This document shows, in pieces, positions 1 through 7,949 of a DNA stretch of 64,000 nucleotides (positions within the stretch are counted from its first letter, which is position 1; each line of letters begins with the position of its first letter). A program made the position numbers and the translations under genes. This DNA is from Paraburkholderia fynbosensis (GTDB taxonomy: Bacteria; Pseudomonadota; Gammaproteobacteria; Burkholderiales; Burkholderiaceae), in the NCBI RefSeq assembly GCF_902859935.1, contig NZ_CADIKI010000011.1:62001-126000 (forward strand). Direction: 5' to 3'. The notes under the pieces are model-generated. The model made no database searches and was not told the origin of the DNA. It worked only from the letters and a program-made list of their open reading frames with translations.

Positions 1-2
1 CG

Positions 3-122
3 ACGGGTTGGGGCTGGGCGGACTACCGTCCCCTGCGCAACTTCGACTACTTCGGTCTCGGCATTTCCTGGTTGCTTTTCATTTTCGTGCTCATCCGCGA
101 CAGGACCAGAGGGGAAGCTTAA
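3..122 (+). CDS. C-terminal end of a membrane protein, cut by the window edge
   Basis: An open frame enters from the left edge and ends at TAA 120-122, giving 39 residues. The visible part is aromatic and polar (GWGWADYRPLRNFDYF) followed by a hydrophobic stretch of about 15 residues (GISWLLFIFVLIR) and a short basic tail RDRTRGEA. This is the pattern of a last transmembrane helix with a cytoplasmic end. The family cannot be named from so short a piece. A decayed insertion sequence begins within about 10 bases of its stop. Confidence 0.5.
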   Translation, partial: TGWGWADYRPLRNFDYFGLGISWLLFIFVLIRDRTRGEA

Positions 123-128
123 TAAGGT

Positions 129-1079
129 TGAACGTCTGGCTAGTTGTGACAGGGCTGGGTCCGGTATTGCACTGGGCTCAGCCCTTATTAGTTCGAGCTC
201 GATTCGCTCGTGACTATAGTGCCGAATATTGCGCTGCAGCCCAGCACGCAACTGCGCAATGCTTCTGAAGGCTGTTCAGATGGAAGAATTTGGATTTCAG
301 CGCGCCGAAGAAGGCCTCCCTCGCAGCGTTGCCAAGACAGTCGCCTTGCGCGACAAGCTTTGTGTGAGCGAGTGCGTGCTCTTGCATGCGACGCCATGCC
401 GGCATCTGGTACTGCCAGGCATGATGGGAATGCAGCCTTGGTCTGTGTCAGCGTTCCAGACGACGTAAGGTCTTGCCCAACATGCGTGTGACCAGCTGGA
501 AGGCTGGCCGGGCCGCATGTCGGTCTCGTAAGCGATGATTTGTCCGTTGTACAGGTCCAGCAGCGTGACAGCTACAGCTTCCGCTGCCAACCTTGAACTC
601 GGTGACGTCAGTTACCCACTTTTCGTTTGGGCGTGGCGCATTGAACTGCCGCAGCAACAGCTGCGGCGTCCAGACGCCGCAGTGCACACGTGATCCGTCG
701 AGAGCCGTAGGCCCCCTGTGCTGCTCGAACAGCTTCCAGATCGGATATTCAGGCTGCATGGCGATCCAGGGCCAGGGGCGGGCTTGCACTAGTCGGAGAA
801 CGCGCTGCGGGCCGTACCGGCCACTCATAGTGGCCCAGCGAGCGGGAATGGCTGCATCAGTTCAAGCACAATTTGCGCTTTTTGCGCGGTGTGCCCTGCG
901 CCCCGGTAGCTGGCGCACCACCGGCTAACCGTCGAGCAATCGACCCCATGTACTTGCCCCAGCGCTTCCATGGCCTAGCCCACGATGCATCGCTTCGCAA
1001 CGTCCAGCTTGAACTTCTCTGTGTGTCTCGTCAGGAAAAAACCCCAAAAGCTGGCGTCCAACTTTTGGAGTCCTGTTCA
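129..1079 (-). mobile_element. Decayed IS3-family (IS150-type) insertion sequence
   Basis: On the minus strand, pieces of both IS3 reading frames can be followed in several frames. Near 1050-840 there is an OrfA-like start (TRHTEKFKLDVAKR) with a helix-turn-helix remnant and stops. From about 830 to 690 there is the OrfB integrase core entry (PNEKWVTDVTEFKV). Around 560 comes LLDLYNGQIIAYET, around 330 GDCLGNAAREAFFGALKSKF, and around 245-190 RHYSHERIELEL. These are in order and are typical landmarks of IS150-group DDE transposases, but they are split by frameshifts and stops, so the element is dead. The ends are tentative: TGTTCA at 1074-1079 and TGAAC at 129-133 face each other as terminal inverted-repeat remnants. 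The total is shorter than the usual 1.2-1.5 kb, implying internal loss. Confidence 0.8.
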
Positions 1080-1139
1080 AAAAGCCAACGTTGTACGGAG
1101 GTCGTCCCGATCAGATCTTCGGCCCCACCGAGCACGCTA

Positions 1140-2234
1140 TTAAAAACGCGTGGCCACGCCCAAGCCGATTGCCGTAACGTTGGTGTTCAGGCCAGCGGGC
1201 GCACCGAGGCCACCGGGGGGATAGATTGCTTGGTTGGCGATGCCGCGGTTCCACAGTTTCTTGAAGAAGCCGTAGAGCATTGTCGATTTTGAGAGCGAAT
1301 ACGTGTAGCCGATAGCTGCCGAGCGGATGACCCAGTTACCGAAGTAGTTATTCGTGACCAACTGCTTGCCGTCAGGGCCAATATTCTGATCGCTCAGGCC
1401 ACCATACGAGACGCGAATCGTGCCAGCGGGTCCCGTCGGTACCGTGAAACCGAATTGCCAACCCTTGTCGACCCGGCCCGGATCGTTCGTACGGATCTGA
1501 CCCGTAGCATACAGTTCCATAAAGTTGAGGTTGTAGCGGACGCCGAGCACATTTTCGTACGTGTTGCGAGCAACGACAGCAGACGGCTGCAGGCTGTGGC
1601 CGAACCCGTATTCCGTCAGCAGCGGGCCGTTCTGATAACGGACGGTCACCAACTGGAAATGCTGCGCGGTTTGCAGACCTTGGTTGTCGCCCCACGAATA
1701 AGTGGCGCTGGCGGTCAGACCGTGGAATTCGGGCGACAAGTACTGAATCGTGTTGTCCGAGCGTGCCGGGTCTTGCAGCATGTTGTACAGCCACGGACGG
1801 GGGGATTCACCGCCCACCGACCCCAGCGGTGATCCGGGCGCGAGCAGCATCGGATCGAATGTGCCGCCCCAGTCGTAACCCATCGTTTGGAGGCGGCCGG
1901 CGATCAGTTGCCCGTATTGCTTGCTGTCGAGGCCGACATAGGCGCGGCGACCGAACAGACGTCCGCTCTGGCCGGACGTGCCGTTGTTGATGTTGAAGCC
2001 GCTTTCAAGGGTGAAAATCGCGGACAGACCGCCACCGAGGTCTTCGACGCCACGCAAGCCCCAGCGCGAACCACCGGCGCCGCCGCTGTTCAGGCTGATG
2101 GCATGTTGGCCGGTCGAGTTCGAGAAGTAGCCGACAAATGCATCGGCAACGCCGTACAGGGTCACGCTGTTCTGGGCGTGAGCCGCAGGGGCGAATGCTG
2201 AGGCAACCGCGCAGCTGATAAGCAGTTTACGCAC
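1140..2234 (-). CDS. Gram-negative outer-membrane porin (Porin_4 / OmpC-like type)
   Basis: This 364-residue protein has a signal peptide (about residues 1-20, cleaved after AAHA), a mature start QNSVTLYGVADAF, the family element GSRWGLRGVEDLGGGLSAIF near residue 55, and the terminal aromatic ATRF needed for outer-membrane assembly. Length and pattern fit trimeric 16-strand Burkholderiales porins, which let small solutes diffuse through the outer membrane. The start is GTG (2232-2234), chosen because AGGAG lies 8-9 bases upstream on the minus strand and the signal peptide begins directly there. It is transcribed away from the membrane operon at 2.8 kb and lies between that operon and the IS3 remnant. 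Substrate preference cannot be read from the sequence. A second porin of a different subtype lies at 8.5 kb. Confidence 0.93.
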   Translation of the reverse strand: MRKLLISCAVASAFAPAAHAQNSVTLYGVADAFVGYFSNSTGQHAISLNSGGAGGSRWGLRGVEDLGGGLSAIFTLESGFNINNGTSGQSGRLFGRRAYVGLDSKQYGQLIAGRLQTMGYDWGGTFDPMLLAPGSPLGSVGGESPRPWLYNMLQDPARSDNTIQYLSPEFHGLTASATYSWGDNQGLQTAQHFQLVTVRYQNGPLLTEYGFGHSLQPSAVVARNTYENVLGVRYNLNFMELYATGQIRTNDPGRVDKGWQFGFTVPTGPAGTIRVSYGGLSDQNIGPDGKQLVTNNYFGNWVIRSAAIGYTYSLSKSTMLYGFFKKLWNRGIANQAIYPPGGLGAPAGLNTNVTAIGLGVATRF

Positions 2235-2688
2235 TTCAAGTATCTCCTATGTCTTGAATATTTATTCGTAGAGTGTGGACCACCCTGGCATAAGCGGCGC
2301 AGTCGGCGGACGGCGCTGAGCATACAGAATGTTATTTCGTTTCGACTAGCGCAAGTAAATTATTTAAAAATCGTGGTGCTCAAGGGTATTCCCTAGATGC
2401 TTACAAAGACAACGCATGCACATCAGTAATGTAGGGAAACGAAGTAAAAAGAGATGGCGGCGATCCGCATTCATCGCCTCGAATTTCTGACGAAAACAAT
2501 CTACCAGAGGCTCGTATGTGAGGTACGCAGGCCGCATTCAGGAGCGGTGCTGCCCCAGAGCTGCCGACCCCCGCTCCATGGTTCCGAGTTCACCTCAAGT
2601 TCACGGGGAATTCAACGTCGAGAGCAACTAGCGAGCGGCTCCGATCTCCCACGAGAGGCGGCATGAATTCGAATGGGGTTTCCCCGCG
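2235..2688. other. Intergenic region between divergent porin and membrane operon
   Basis: No convincing gene is seen. Short frames here lack ribosome sites and family resemblance. The A+T-rich stretch around 2340-2420 probably holds the porin promoter on the minus strand, but no well-spaced -35/-10 pair stands out. Confidence 0.5.
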
Positions 2689-2716
2689 TTTACATCATCG
2701 CCCACGAAAATATACT
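2689..2716 (+). promoter_or_regulatory. Predicted sigma-70 promoter of the membrane operon
   Basis: TTTACA (2689-2694) and TATACT (2711-2716) are separated by 16 bases; each matches the sigma-70 hexamer consensus at five of six positions. The predicted transcription start near 2723 would leave a leader of about 65 bases before the ATG at 2790. This placement also argues against longer upstream starts for the first gene. Confidence 0.55.
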
Positions 2717-2789
2717 ATTCCGTAGGCGAAAGTGCATTCTAAAAGCAGGGTCGCATATTCATCTTTTCATAAATGCTCAAGGAGGCAGG

Positions 2790-3314
2790 ATGGTGGCTAA
2801 CCAGGAGGATCTCTCCTCGCATAGTAGTGCTACCCGTGTAAACGCATGGCTCGACAGTTTGCAGGGACGGATGGTCACCGCGCTTCTGGGCGTCTTGTTC
2901 ATCCTCCAGATCGCCCACCAGCTCCACTCGGATCCGCGTTGGCACTGGCACGCTGGGACCGGTAAGCTCCCGCATGAAATCGTTATGGAGTTCATGGACG
3001 AGGCTTACGGAAAGGGGAAGGGCATCGATGCATACAAGACGTACTTTGCAGAGAAGGCCGTCGACAACGCGCCGATGACGATCGATCACCAAGACGGCGA
3101 ACCGATCCCGCACACGGTGAAGAAACTGATCGTCGAAGGTAATGACGTCGCCGTCTTCCACACGATCGGACCCGCGCGCGGTCAGCCCGCGCAAGACGTT
3201 GTCGATGTCTACGAAATCAGCGGCTCGGGTTGGATCATCCGTCACGATCGCGTTGCACAGGCGAGCGTCGCTTCCCCGGCGAAGGCGCAAGCGCCTGCCA
3301 AGGCTGCAGAATAA
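2790..3314 (+). CDS. Membrane-anchored SnoaL-like (NTF2-fold) protein
   Basis: The ATG at 2790 was chosen because AAGGAGG sits 4 bases before it; this gives 174 residues. Residues about 25-45 (MVTALLGVLFILQIAHQL) form one hydrophobic segment, likely an N-terminal anchor. Residues about 65-160 read like a SnoaL-type domain: a helical start (IVMEFMDEAYGKGKG), KLIVEGNDVAVFHTI, then VVDVYEISGSGWIIRHDRVAQ, the usual order of the NTF2-like cone fold. A basic Ala/Lys/Pro tail follows. SnoaL-like proteins are isomerases, cyclases or ligand binders; a reaction cannot be assigned. It is the first gene of an operon with two DoxX-like proteins 21 and about 630 bases further on, so a role at the inner membrane is inferred. 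Confidence 0.75.
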   Translation: MVANQEDLSSHSSATRVNAWLDSLQGRMVTALLGVLFILQIAHQLHSDPRWHWHAGTGKLPHEIVMEFMDEAYGKGKGIDAYKTYFAEKAVDNAPMTIDHQDGEPIPHTVKKLIVEGNDVAVFHTIGPARGQPAQDVVDVYEISGSGWIIRHDRVAQASVASPAKAQAPAKAAE

Positions 3315-3335
3315 CCAATAGGGAGTGGTCAGATT

Positions 3336-3845
3336 ATGTATAGCGATCAGAAAACGATGCCGCAACTCGTTGGCAAAGTCATTCTTCTGTTCTGTCGTTT
3401 GTATCTCGGTGGCTGGATGTGCGTCAGCGGCACAAGCTATTGGCTTGCGGCCACGGGCCACGCCCCGATCTTTCCGCAACCGTTCGGCACGTTGCACGCA
3501 TCGAACGAACTACTGGTCACGATGGTTCACACGCACTTTTTCCATATTGTAAAAATTTGCGAAATCGTGGGCGGTATTTTCCTGATTACCGGTTGCTTCG
3601 TGCCCTTGGGGCTGCTGATGCTGCTGCCGGTGTCGTTTGTGGTCTGGTACAACGCGATCGTGCTGAACCATCGCTTCGACAAGGTGCTCACGCCTTATAT
3701 GGGCGTCGGCTGTCTGTACATGAATCTGGTCCTGATGGTGTGGTACATCAAGTACTACTTCCCGATGATGACATTCAAGCCGACGATCGGCCGTATCGGA
3801 GATTGGAAGAAGTTTCCGGATATCTTCAGACAGGACATCGCATAA
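3336..3845 (+). CDS. DoxX-like integral membrane protein, copy 1
   Basis: The 169-residue protein has about four hydrophobic segments, near residues 12-35, 66-90, 92-112 and 120-145. The segment HIVKICEIVGGIFLITGCFV followed by PLGLLMLLPVSF is the typical DoxX/DoxD signature: a helix with a charged and Glu-containing start, then a Pro-Leu break. DoxX-family proteins are small inner-membrane proteins linked to quinone or redox reactions or to stress; most have no proven role. It starts 21 bases after the SnoaL-like gene, with AGGGAG about 10 bases upstream of ATG 3336. The next gene codes for a second, diverged DoxX-like protein, so a heteromeric membrane complex is plausible. DctQ-type TRAP membrane subunits also have four helices but lack this signature. 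Confidence 0.7.
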   Translation: MYSDQKTMPQLVGKVILLFCRLYLGGWMCVSGTSYWLAATGHAPIFPQPFGTLHASNELLVTMVHTHFFHIVKICEIVGGIFLITGCFVPLGLLMLLPVSFVVWYNAIVLNHRFDKVLTPYMGVGCLYMNLVLMVWYIKYYFPMMTFKPTIGRIGDWKKFPDIFRQDIA

Positions 3846-3951
3846 GTCCGCAAGCCGGATACACGAATTCGCAACTGATGTAGGCGAGTAAGAGCTGACT
3901 ACGTTGCATAGGTGACGTAGCTCTTTGTTACCTGAATTGAAGGAAAGCGCG

Positions 3952-4422
3952 ATGAACATGGCGCACGAATCACCGTGGAAGTACTTGGTCATGTGGGCGA
4001 GGTTGTATTTCGCATTCCACTATCTTGAGTCGGGCCTTTACTACGTAGTTTTTCGATACGTGCCGGATTTCAGCCACGCGGGCAAAGTTGGAGCATATAT
4101 CGGTGCGATGGCCGACGTCGGCTTCTATCAAATGGTCAAATATCTTGAGACCATACTCGGTACGTTGCTACTACTCGATATCGCCGTGCCGCTGGCGCTG
4201 ATTGTCATGGCTGGCATCAGTGTAACGATCGTCTTTCTGAATCTTTTCGTCTCGCCTGACCCGCGTGAACTGTTCACCGGCCTTCAAGAGTTGCTGTTGA
4301 ACGGGACGCTCTTGCTGGCATACGGTGGATACTACGCAAATTTTTTCCGTATCAAAGCGAAGCCGTTCTGGTTTTGGGATGGGATGAAACGTGAGGGATT
4401 TGAGCCGGGGAGTAAGTGGTGA
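3952..4422 (+). CDS. DoxX-like integral membrane protein, copy 2
   Basis: The ATG at 3952 has AAGGA about 8 bases upstream and gives 156 residues; longer starts have no ribosome site. Four hydrophobic segments are visible near residues 10-30, 60-80, 82-102 and 112-130. MVKYLETILGTLLLLDIAV followed by PLALIVMAG is the same layout as the DoxX signature in the preceding gene, so the two look like tandem paralogues that diverged strongly. A 106-base gap without a terminator separates them. Its TGA overlaps the GTG of the next small gene by 3 bases, implying coupled translation. Function is not established; a membrane redox or transport-accessory role is inference. Confidence 0.65.
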   Translation: MNMAHESPWKYLVMWARLYFAFHYLESGLYYVVFRYVPDFSHAGKVGAYIGAMADVGFYQMVKYLETILGTLLLLDIAVPLALIVMAGISVTIVFLNLFVSPDPRELFTGLQELLLNGTLLLAYGGYYANFFRIKAKPFWFWDGMKREGFEPGSKW

Positions 4423-4595
4423 AGAGGGATTTCATGGTGGTTTTTGCGGTGGTAGTGGCGGTCACGCTGTTGGTCATTTTCACTTCGACAATTTTCTTCT
4501 CGCGTCATCTGCGTCTTTATGATTATGGCCCTCCCCTGGGCGCCGGGATCATTACTTTGGCAATGATGATCCGGGCTGCGTTGTCAGCGCGATAG
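4419..4595 (+). CDS. Small single-helix-type membrane protein (58 residues)
   Basis: Starting at GTG 4419, which overlaps the stop of the DoxX-like gene (GTGA), a 58-residue frame runs to TAG 4593-4595. It begins VKRDF and then has a long hydrophobic run (MVVFAVVVAVTLLVIFTSTIFF), a short polar turn RHLRLYDYGPPL, and a second weaker hydrophobic stretch GAGIITLAMMIRAALS. A second possible start is ATG 4434. The overlap with the upstream stop and the clean membrane pattern support translation. No family is recognised. It is short enough to be missed by length cut-offs. Its position between the DoxX pair and the TRAP-type binding protein suggests a small subunit of the same membrane assembly. Confidence 0.6.
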   Translation: MKRDFMVVFAVVVAVTLLVIFTSTIFFSRHLRLYDYGPPLGAGIITLAMMIRAALSAR

Positions 4596-4661
4596 ACAGA
4601 TGGATGCGCGGTCAACCCCGCATCCATCTCTTCACTTCGCCGTCTTGAGGATGCTGGAAAT

Positions 4662-5735
4662 ATGAAGAAGCGATTTGCACGTTTCAAATCAGGCTGGTCC
4701 CTGAACCGAATTTTCCATGACGTTACCGGAGCGTTGTTCGCACCGCTTTTGATTTCGCTGCCGGTATGGGCAGATGCCCAACCGATCCAGACGCTCACGA
4801 TCATGGAATACCGGGCGCACTTAAATTCGGACCAACCGACAGTGCGCGGCATGATCAAGTTCGCGGACCTCGTAAGTGAAGGATCGAACGGACGCCTGGC
4901 GGTGACGGTGAGTGGGGCGACAGTTCCCGGATCGCCCGAGGATCAGATCAAGGCGCTGCAGGAGGGAGGTCCTCATGCGCCCGATATGATGCTGCTCGTT
5001 ACGCCGGCACTGCGTCATGTCGAACCCGAATTCGAGATCATGGATCTTCCCTTCGTAGTCCACAGTGATCGCCAGGCGCATGAACTACTGGACGGCCCCG
5101 TAGGGCGGGAATTGATGTCGCGTCTCGAAAGCCATGGACTGGTAGGTCTGGCATGGTGGGAAAACGGCTTCCGGCAGATCACGACATCGGGGAAGTCGTT
5201 CATACATGCGACTGATCTGACGGACCGTCCGGTTCGTGTTATTCCGGAGCCGGCATTCGTCGAGACATTTAAGGCATTGGGTGCCACGGTTGTCAGTCTT
5301 CCGTATCCACAGCTATATCAGGCTCTAAAGTCAGGACGAGCGGAAGCGCAAGACAACTTTGCGTCGCAAATCCTGGTCGGCCACCTATATGATGTTCAAT
5401 CGACCATGACGGTCACGAATCATTCTTATAGTGCGATTGCAGTCGTGGCCAACTCCGCAGTATGGCGAAGGTTGTCGGTTCGGGACCGAAATGTTTTACA
5501 ACACGCGGCGATAGAAGCCGGGCGCTATGAACGCGATCTGATTCGGGAACAGGCGAAGACGGATAGTGCCGAACTTGCACATCACGGGATGACTGTTCAT
5601 AGCCTCTCGCCAACAGAGCTTGCAAGGATGGAAGCGATGACGGAACCCGTCAGGCAGCAATTCTTCCGCAGCTACGATCCGAAAATTCTCGATCTGTACC
5701 GCCATCAGATAGGAACACGCTGGATAACTCGGTGA
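4662..5735 (+). CDS. TRAP transporter solute-binding protein, DctP family, without membrane subunits nearby
   Basis: The 357-residue protein has a long basic N-terminus and hydrophobic segment (cleavage near residue 38-40, after ADA) and a DctP/TeaA domain. Family marks are an early EYRAHLNSDQPT segment, KFADLVSEGSNGRL, the ligand Arg region DRPVRVIPEPAFVETFKALG, then PYPQLYQALKSGRAEAQDN and the later TNHSYSAIAVVANSAVW. TRAP binding proteins capture organic acids in the periplasm and hand them to DctQ and DctM membrane subunits. Neither DctQ nor a 12-helix DctM is encoded here. Instead the stop overlaps by 4 bases (GTGA) the start of an MFS exporter gene. It may serve a TRAP permease encoded elsewhere, act as a sensor, or have been recruited by the neighbouring membrane proteins. 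Confidence 0.85.
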   Translation: MKKRFARFKSGWSLNRIFHDVTGALFAPLLISLPVWADAQPIQTLTIMEYRAHLNSDQPTVRGMIKFADLVSEGSNGRLAVTVSGATVPGSPEDQIKALQEGGPHAPDMMLLVTPALRHVEPEFEIMDLPFVVHSDRQAHELLDGPVGRELMSRLESHGLVGLAWWENGFRQITTSGKSFIHATDLTDRPVRVIPEPAFVETFKALGATVVSLPYPQLYQALKSGRAEAQDNFASQILVGHLYDVQSTMTVTNHSYSAIAVVANSAVWRRLSVRDRNVLQHAAIEAGRYERDLIREQAKTDSAELAHHGMTVHSLSPTELARMEAMTEPVRQQFFRSYDPKILDLYRHQIGTRWITR

Positions 5736-7168
5736 CAGACGAAAATATAACCCTCGGGGCGAAACAAGACGCCAAATTGGCTTCTTTCTCTCGGCACACA
5801 CGACTGATTCCTATGATCGTCGCTGTGCCGATGTTTTTGCAGGCGGTCGATACATCGATACTGGGTACGGCACTTCCGTCGATTGCTGCGTCGTTGAACG
5901 TCGAGATACTTCGCCTCAACTTCGCCATCACCGCATATCTCTTGAGTTTGGCGCTGTTTCTGCCCGCGAGCGGCTGGATCATGGATCGCTTCGGTACCCG
6001 CCATGTTTTCTGCGCGGCCGTCGCGATATTTTCGCTCGCATCGGCACTGTGCGGAGCTGCAACATCCGTCACTCAAATCGTCTTGTTCCGGATATTGCAA
6101 GGGCTCGGTGGCGCGATGATGGTGCCGGTCGGACGGTTGATCCTCTTGCGCAGCATCCCGCCTGGGCAGTTGATAGTGGCGATGCTGTGGTTTACCGTGC
6201 CGGGGACCATCGGTCGTGTCGTAGGCCCGCTTCTTGGAGGTTTCATCGTCACGCTGGCGTCATGGCGTTGGATATTCCTCCTCAACATCCCTTTCGGTGT
6301 TTTGGGAATCTTGTTGTCACTAAAGTTCGTGCCGGATGCGCAATCAGGAAAGGCGGGGCGATTCGACTTCACAGGTTTTATGCTGATGGCGGTCGGACTT
6401 TCTGGACTGATCTGCGGCCTGGAAACTATCGGGCGGAATTTTGTTTCTCTGAGCGCCACAATTCTCGTCACGAGCATCGGCATCGTGGCGTCGATCTGCT
6501 ATTGGATTTATAGCAGAGATCGCGATGACGTCATCATCCCGCTCAGCATTTTCGGACACCGAGCATTCAGTATTACAAATATTGGCGGTGTGCCTGTAAG
6601 AATAGTGGTCGGTTCGGCTCCCATTTTCGTTCCGCTGCTTTTGCAGATCGGCATGGGATTCACGCCTATTCAATCCGGATTGACGAGTGCGTGGCTTTCG
6701 GTTGGTGCTTTTGTGATTCGCCCCATCATGCGCCACGCCATCAATAAATTCGGGTTCAAGCCTCTGATGATCACAGCAACCGTATTGTCCGGTGCTGCAT
6801 TTTCAGTCAATGGTTTGTACTCGCCCGGAACGTCAATTTATTTCATGTGTGCTGTGCTCTTCGTGGCGGGAGTCGCCAACTCGCTCGCCATGGTCACGAT
6901 GAATACGGTCGGGTTTTCTGGCGTTGGGAAGCAAATTATGAGCAAGGCAACAGTACTTTCGACGATGATGCAGCAGACGTCGATGAGCTTGGGGGTCGCG
7001 CTATTTGCTTACTGCTTGTCGATCACTGCGCGCGCTCACGGGCATAGTGCGGAGGATTTGACGATGAGCGACTTTCCGATGGCGTTTTTTATCGTCGGGG
7101 GCTTGAGTTGTCTGTCAGTGGCCGCGTTCAGCCGTCTTCCGGCGAATGAAGGTGCCGAGTTGCGATAA
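5732..7168 (+). CDS. MFS transporter, DHA2 (EmrB/QacA-like) drug:H+ antiporter type
   Basis: The 478-residue protein starts at GTG 5732, overlapping the stop of the binding-protein gene. The first helix (MIVAVPMFLQAVDTSILGTALPSIA) carries the DHA2 mark of an acidic residue and Thr in helix 1. Motif A follows (GWIMDRFGTRHVF, near residue 85) and an antiporter motif C-like GTIGRVVGPLLGGF lies near residue 160. Hydrophobic segments continue to near the C-terminus, in keeping with 14 helices. The family exports hydrophobic compounds and acids using the proton gradient. In EmrAB-type pumps the partner is a membrane-fusion protein, but none is next to it; the upstream genes are membrane and periplasmic-binding proteins instead. 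The substrate is unknown. Confidence 0.88.
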   Translation: MTDENITLGAKQDAKLASFSRHTRLIPMIVAVPMFLQAVDTSILGTALPSIAASLNVEILRLNFAITAYLLSLALFLPASGWIMDRFGTRHVFCAAVAIFSLASALCGAATSVTQIVLFRILQGLGGAMMVPVGRLILLRSIPPGQLIVAMLWFTVPGTIGRVVGPLLGGFIVTLASWRWIFLLNIPFGVLGILLSLKFVPDAQSGKAGRFDFTGFMLMAVGLSGLICGLETIGRNFVSLSATILVTSIGIVASICYWIYSRDRDDVIIPLSIFGHRAFSITNIGGVPVRIVVGSAPIFVPLLLQIGMGFTPIQSGLTSAWLSVGAFVIRPIMRHAINKFGFKPLMITATVLSGAAFSVNGLYSPGTSIYFMCAVLFVAGVANSLAMVTMNTVGFSGVGKQIMSKATVLSTMMQQTSMSLGVALFAYCLSITARAHGHSAEDLTMSDFPMAFFIVGGLSCLSVAAFSRLPANEGAELR

Positions 7169-7186
7169 GTAATCGAGGATAAATGT

Positions 7187-7348
7187 ATGAATAACGAAAA
7201 TCTCCCATCAGGGAACAACGATTACGGACGGGACTTAGGCGAGCATTTTGGTGGTCACGATGCTACAGTCACTTCTTATGCTTCATACGCGCTCGCATCT
7301 GACTGCCGACTAGACGTTGTGGAGCGGCACCTCGGACCTGATCGTTAA
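7187..7348 (+). CDS. Small open frame with ribosome site (53 residues), possibly the start of a truncated gene
   Basis: ATG 7187 lies 8 bases after GAGG and 18 bases after the MFS stop; the frame ends at TAA 7346-7348. The product is hydrophilic and acidic (MNNENLPSGNNDYGRDLG at the start, then EHFGGHD), with no signal peptide or membrane segment. No family is recognised. It could be a real small last gene of the membrane operon, or the surviving 5' end of a larger gene cut when the adjacent insertion-sequence fossils arrived. The good ribosome site and spacing support translation; the decayed DNA right after it favours truncation. Confidence 0.4.
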   Translation: MNNENLPSGNNDYGRDLGEHFGGHDATVTSYASYALASDCRLDVVERHLGPDR

Positions 7349-7468
7349 AGGAAAAAAGCGCCGTTACAACGAACCGCACCGCAAAAGTTGGACGCCGATC
7401 CGATAAACATACAACGGTGAACCGCTCCGGTTTCGCGGATAGCCTGTAGCGTTAGTGTCCGGCGTTAA

Positions 7469-7948
7469 ATATTTGAGCGCCCACATGAGGCAGGACTCGT
7501 TGTAGTCCCGCTACTAGGCCTCAATCTCGCATTTCGATTCAGCCGAGAGCCGCTCCCGCCGCACCTGCCGCGCGAGGAAGTCATATTCGAACCGGATCCG
7601 CTCGGCCCCAAGTGTGCGACGACCAGGCAGCCGCTGAGCGAGGACGTTTCCGAACTGCTCTCGCACGCGTCTCGCCCACGCAGTTCACTCCCGAATGACG
7701 ACGCGGCCACCCTCCTTAACTACTTCTTTTGGCGGCACTTATCCCGCGCCTGTCAAGCTGACAAAGCTGAGCGCGAATGCCATTGTTTGGGGATGACTCT
7801 CGACGCATCAAGAAGCCCAGGGTCTTTACCAGTCCTGGTACTTCGCGATAAAAGGCTAATCGAAATACTATTTAGCCTTGATAAAAAGAAGTATATTGTG
7901 TGCTGCGATGATATGTACGTGCACACACGTCAAGCGGCGAAGCGTTGA
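7469..7948 (+). pseudogene. Fossil of an IS66-family transposase (TnpC) in a long startless frame
   Basis: A frame of 159 codons is open from 7469 to TGA 7946-7948, but it has no start codon or ribosome site at its beginning. Near 7555-7650 it reads REPLPPHLPREEVIFEPD, then PLGPKCATTRQPLSEDVSELL. This is the order seen in IS66 TnpC proteins: PLP-HLPRE, a hydrophobic/acidic strand, a (lost) Cys zinc site, then GEDVSE-LE. The zinc cysteines are mostly gone and the DDE core is absent. The rest of the frame is not recognisable. I read it as a degraded transposase fragment; that it stayed open for 159 codons is probably due to high G+C content. Confidence 0.5.
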
Positions 7949-7949
7949 C

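Noticed and set aside
2454..2666. A 70-codon plus-strand frame before the membrane operon.
   Set aside because: No ribosome site, Arg/Ser-rich random composition, and it lies upstream of the predicted promoter.
3336..4422. The two four-helix proteins as DctQ-type TRAP subunits for the downstream DctP-type protein.
   Set aside because: They carry the DoxX-type helix with an acidic start and Pro-Leu break, and no DctM-type large subunit is present.
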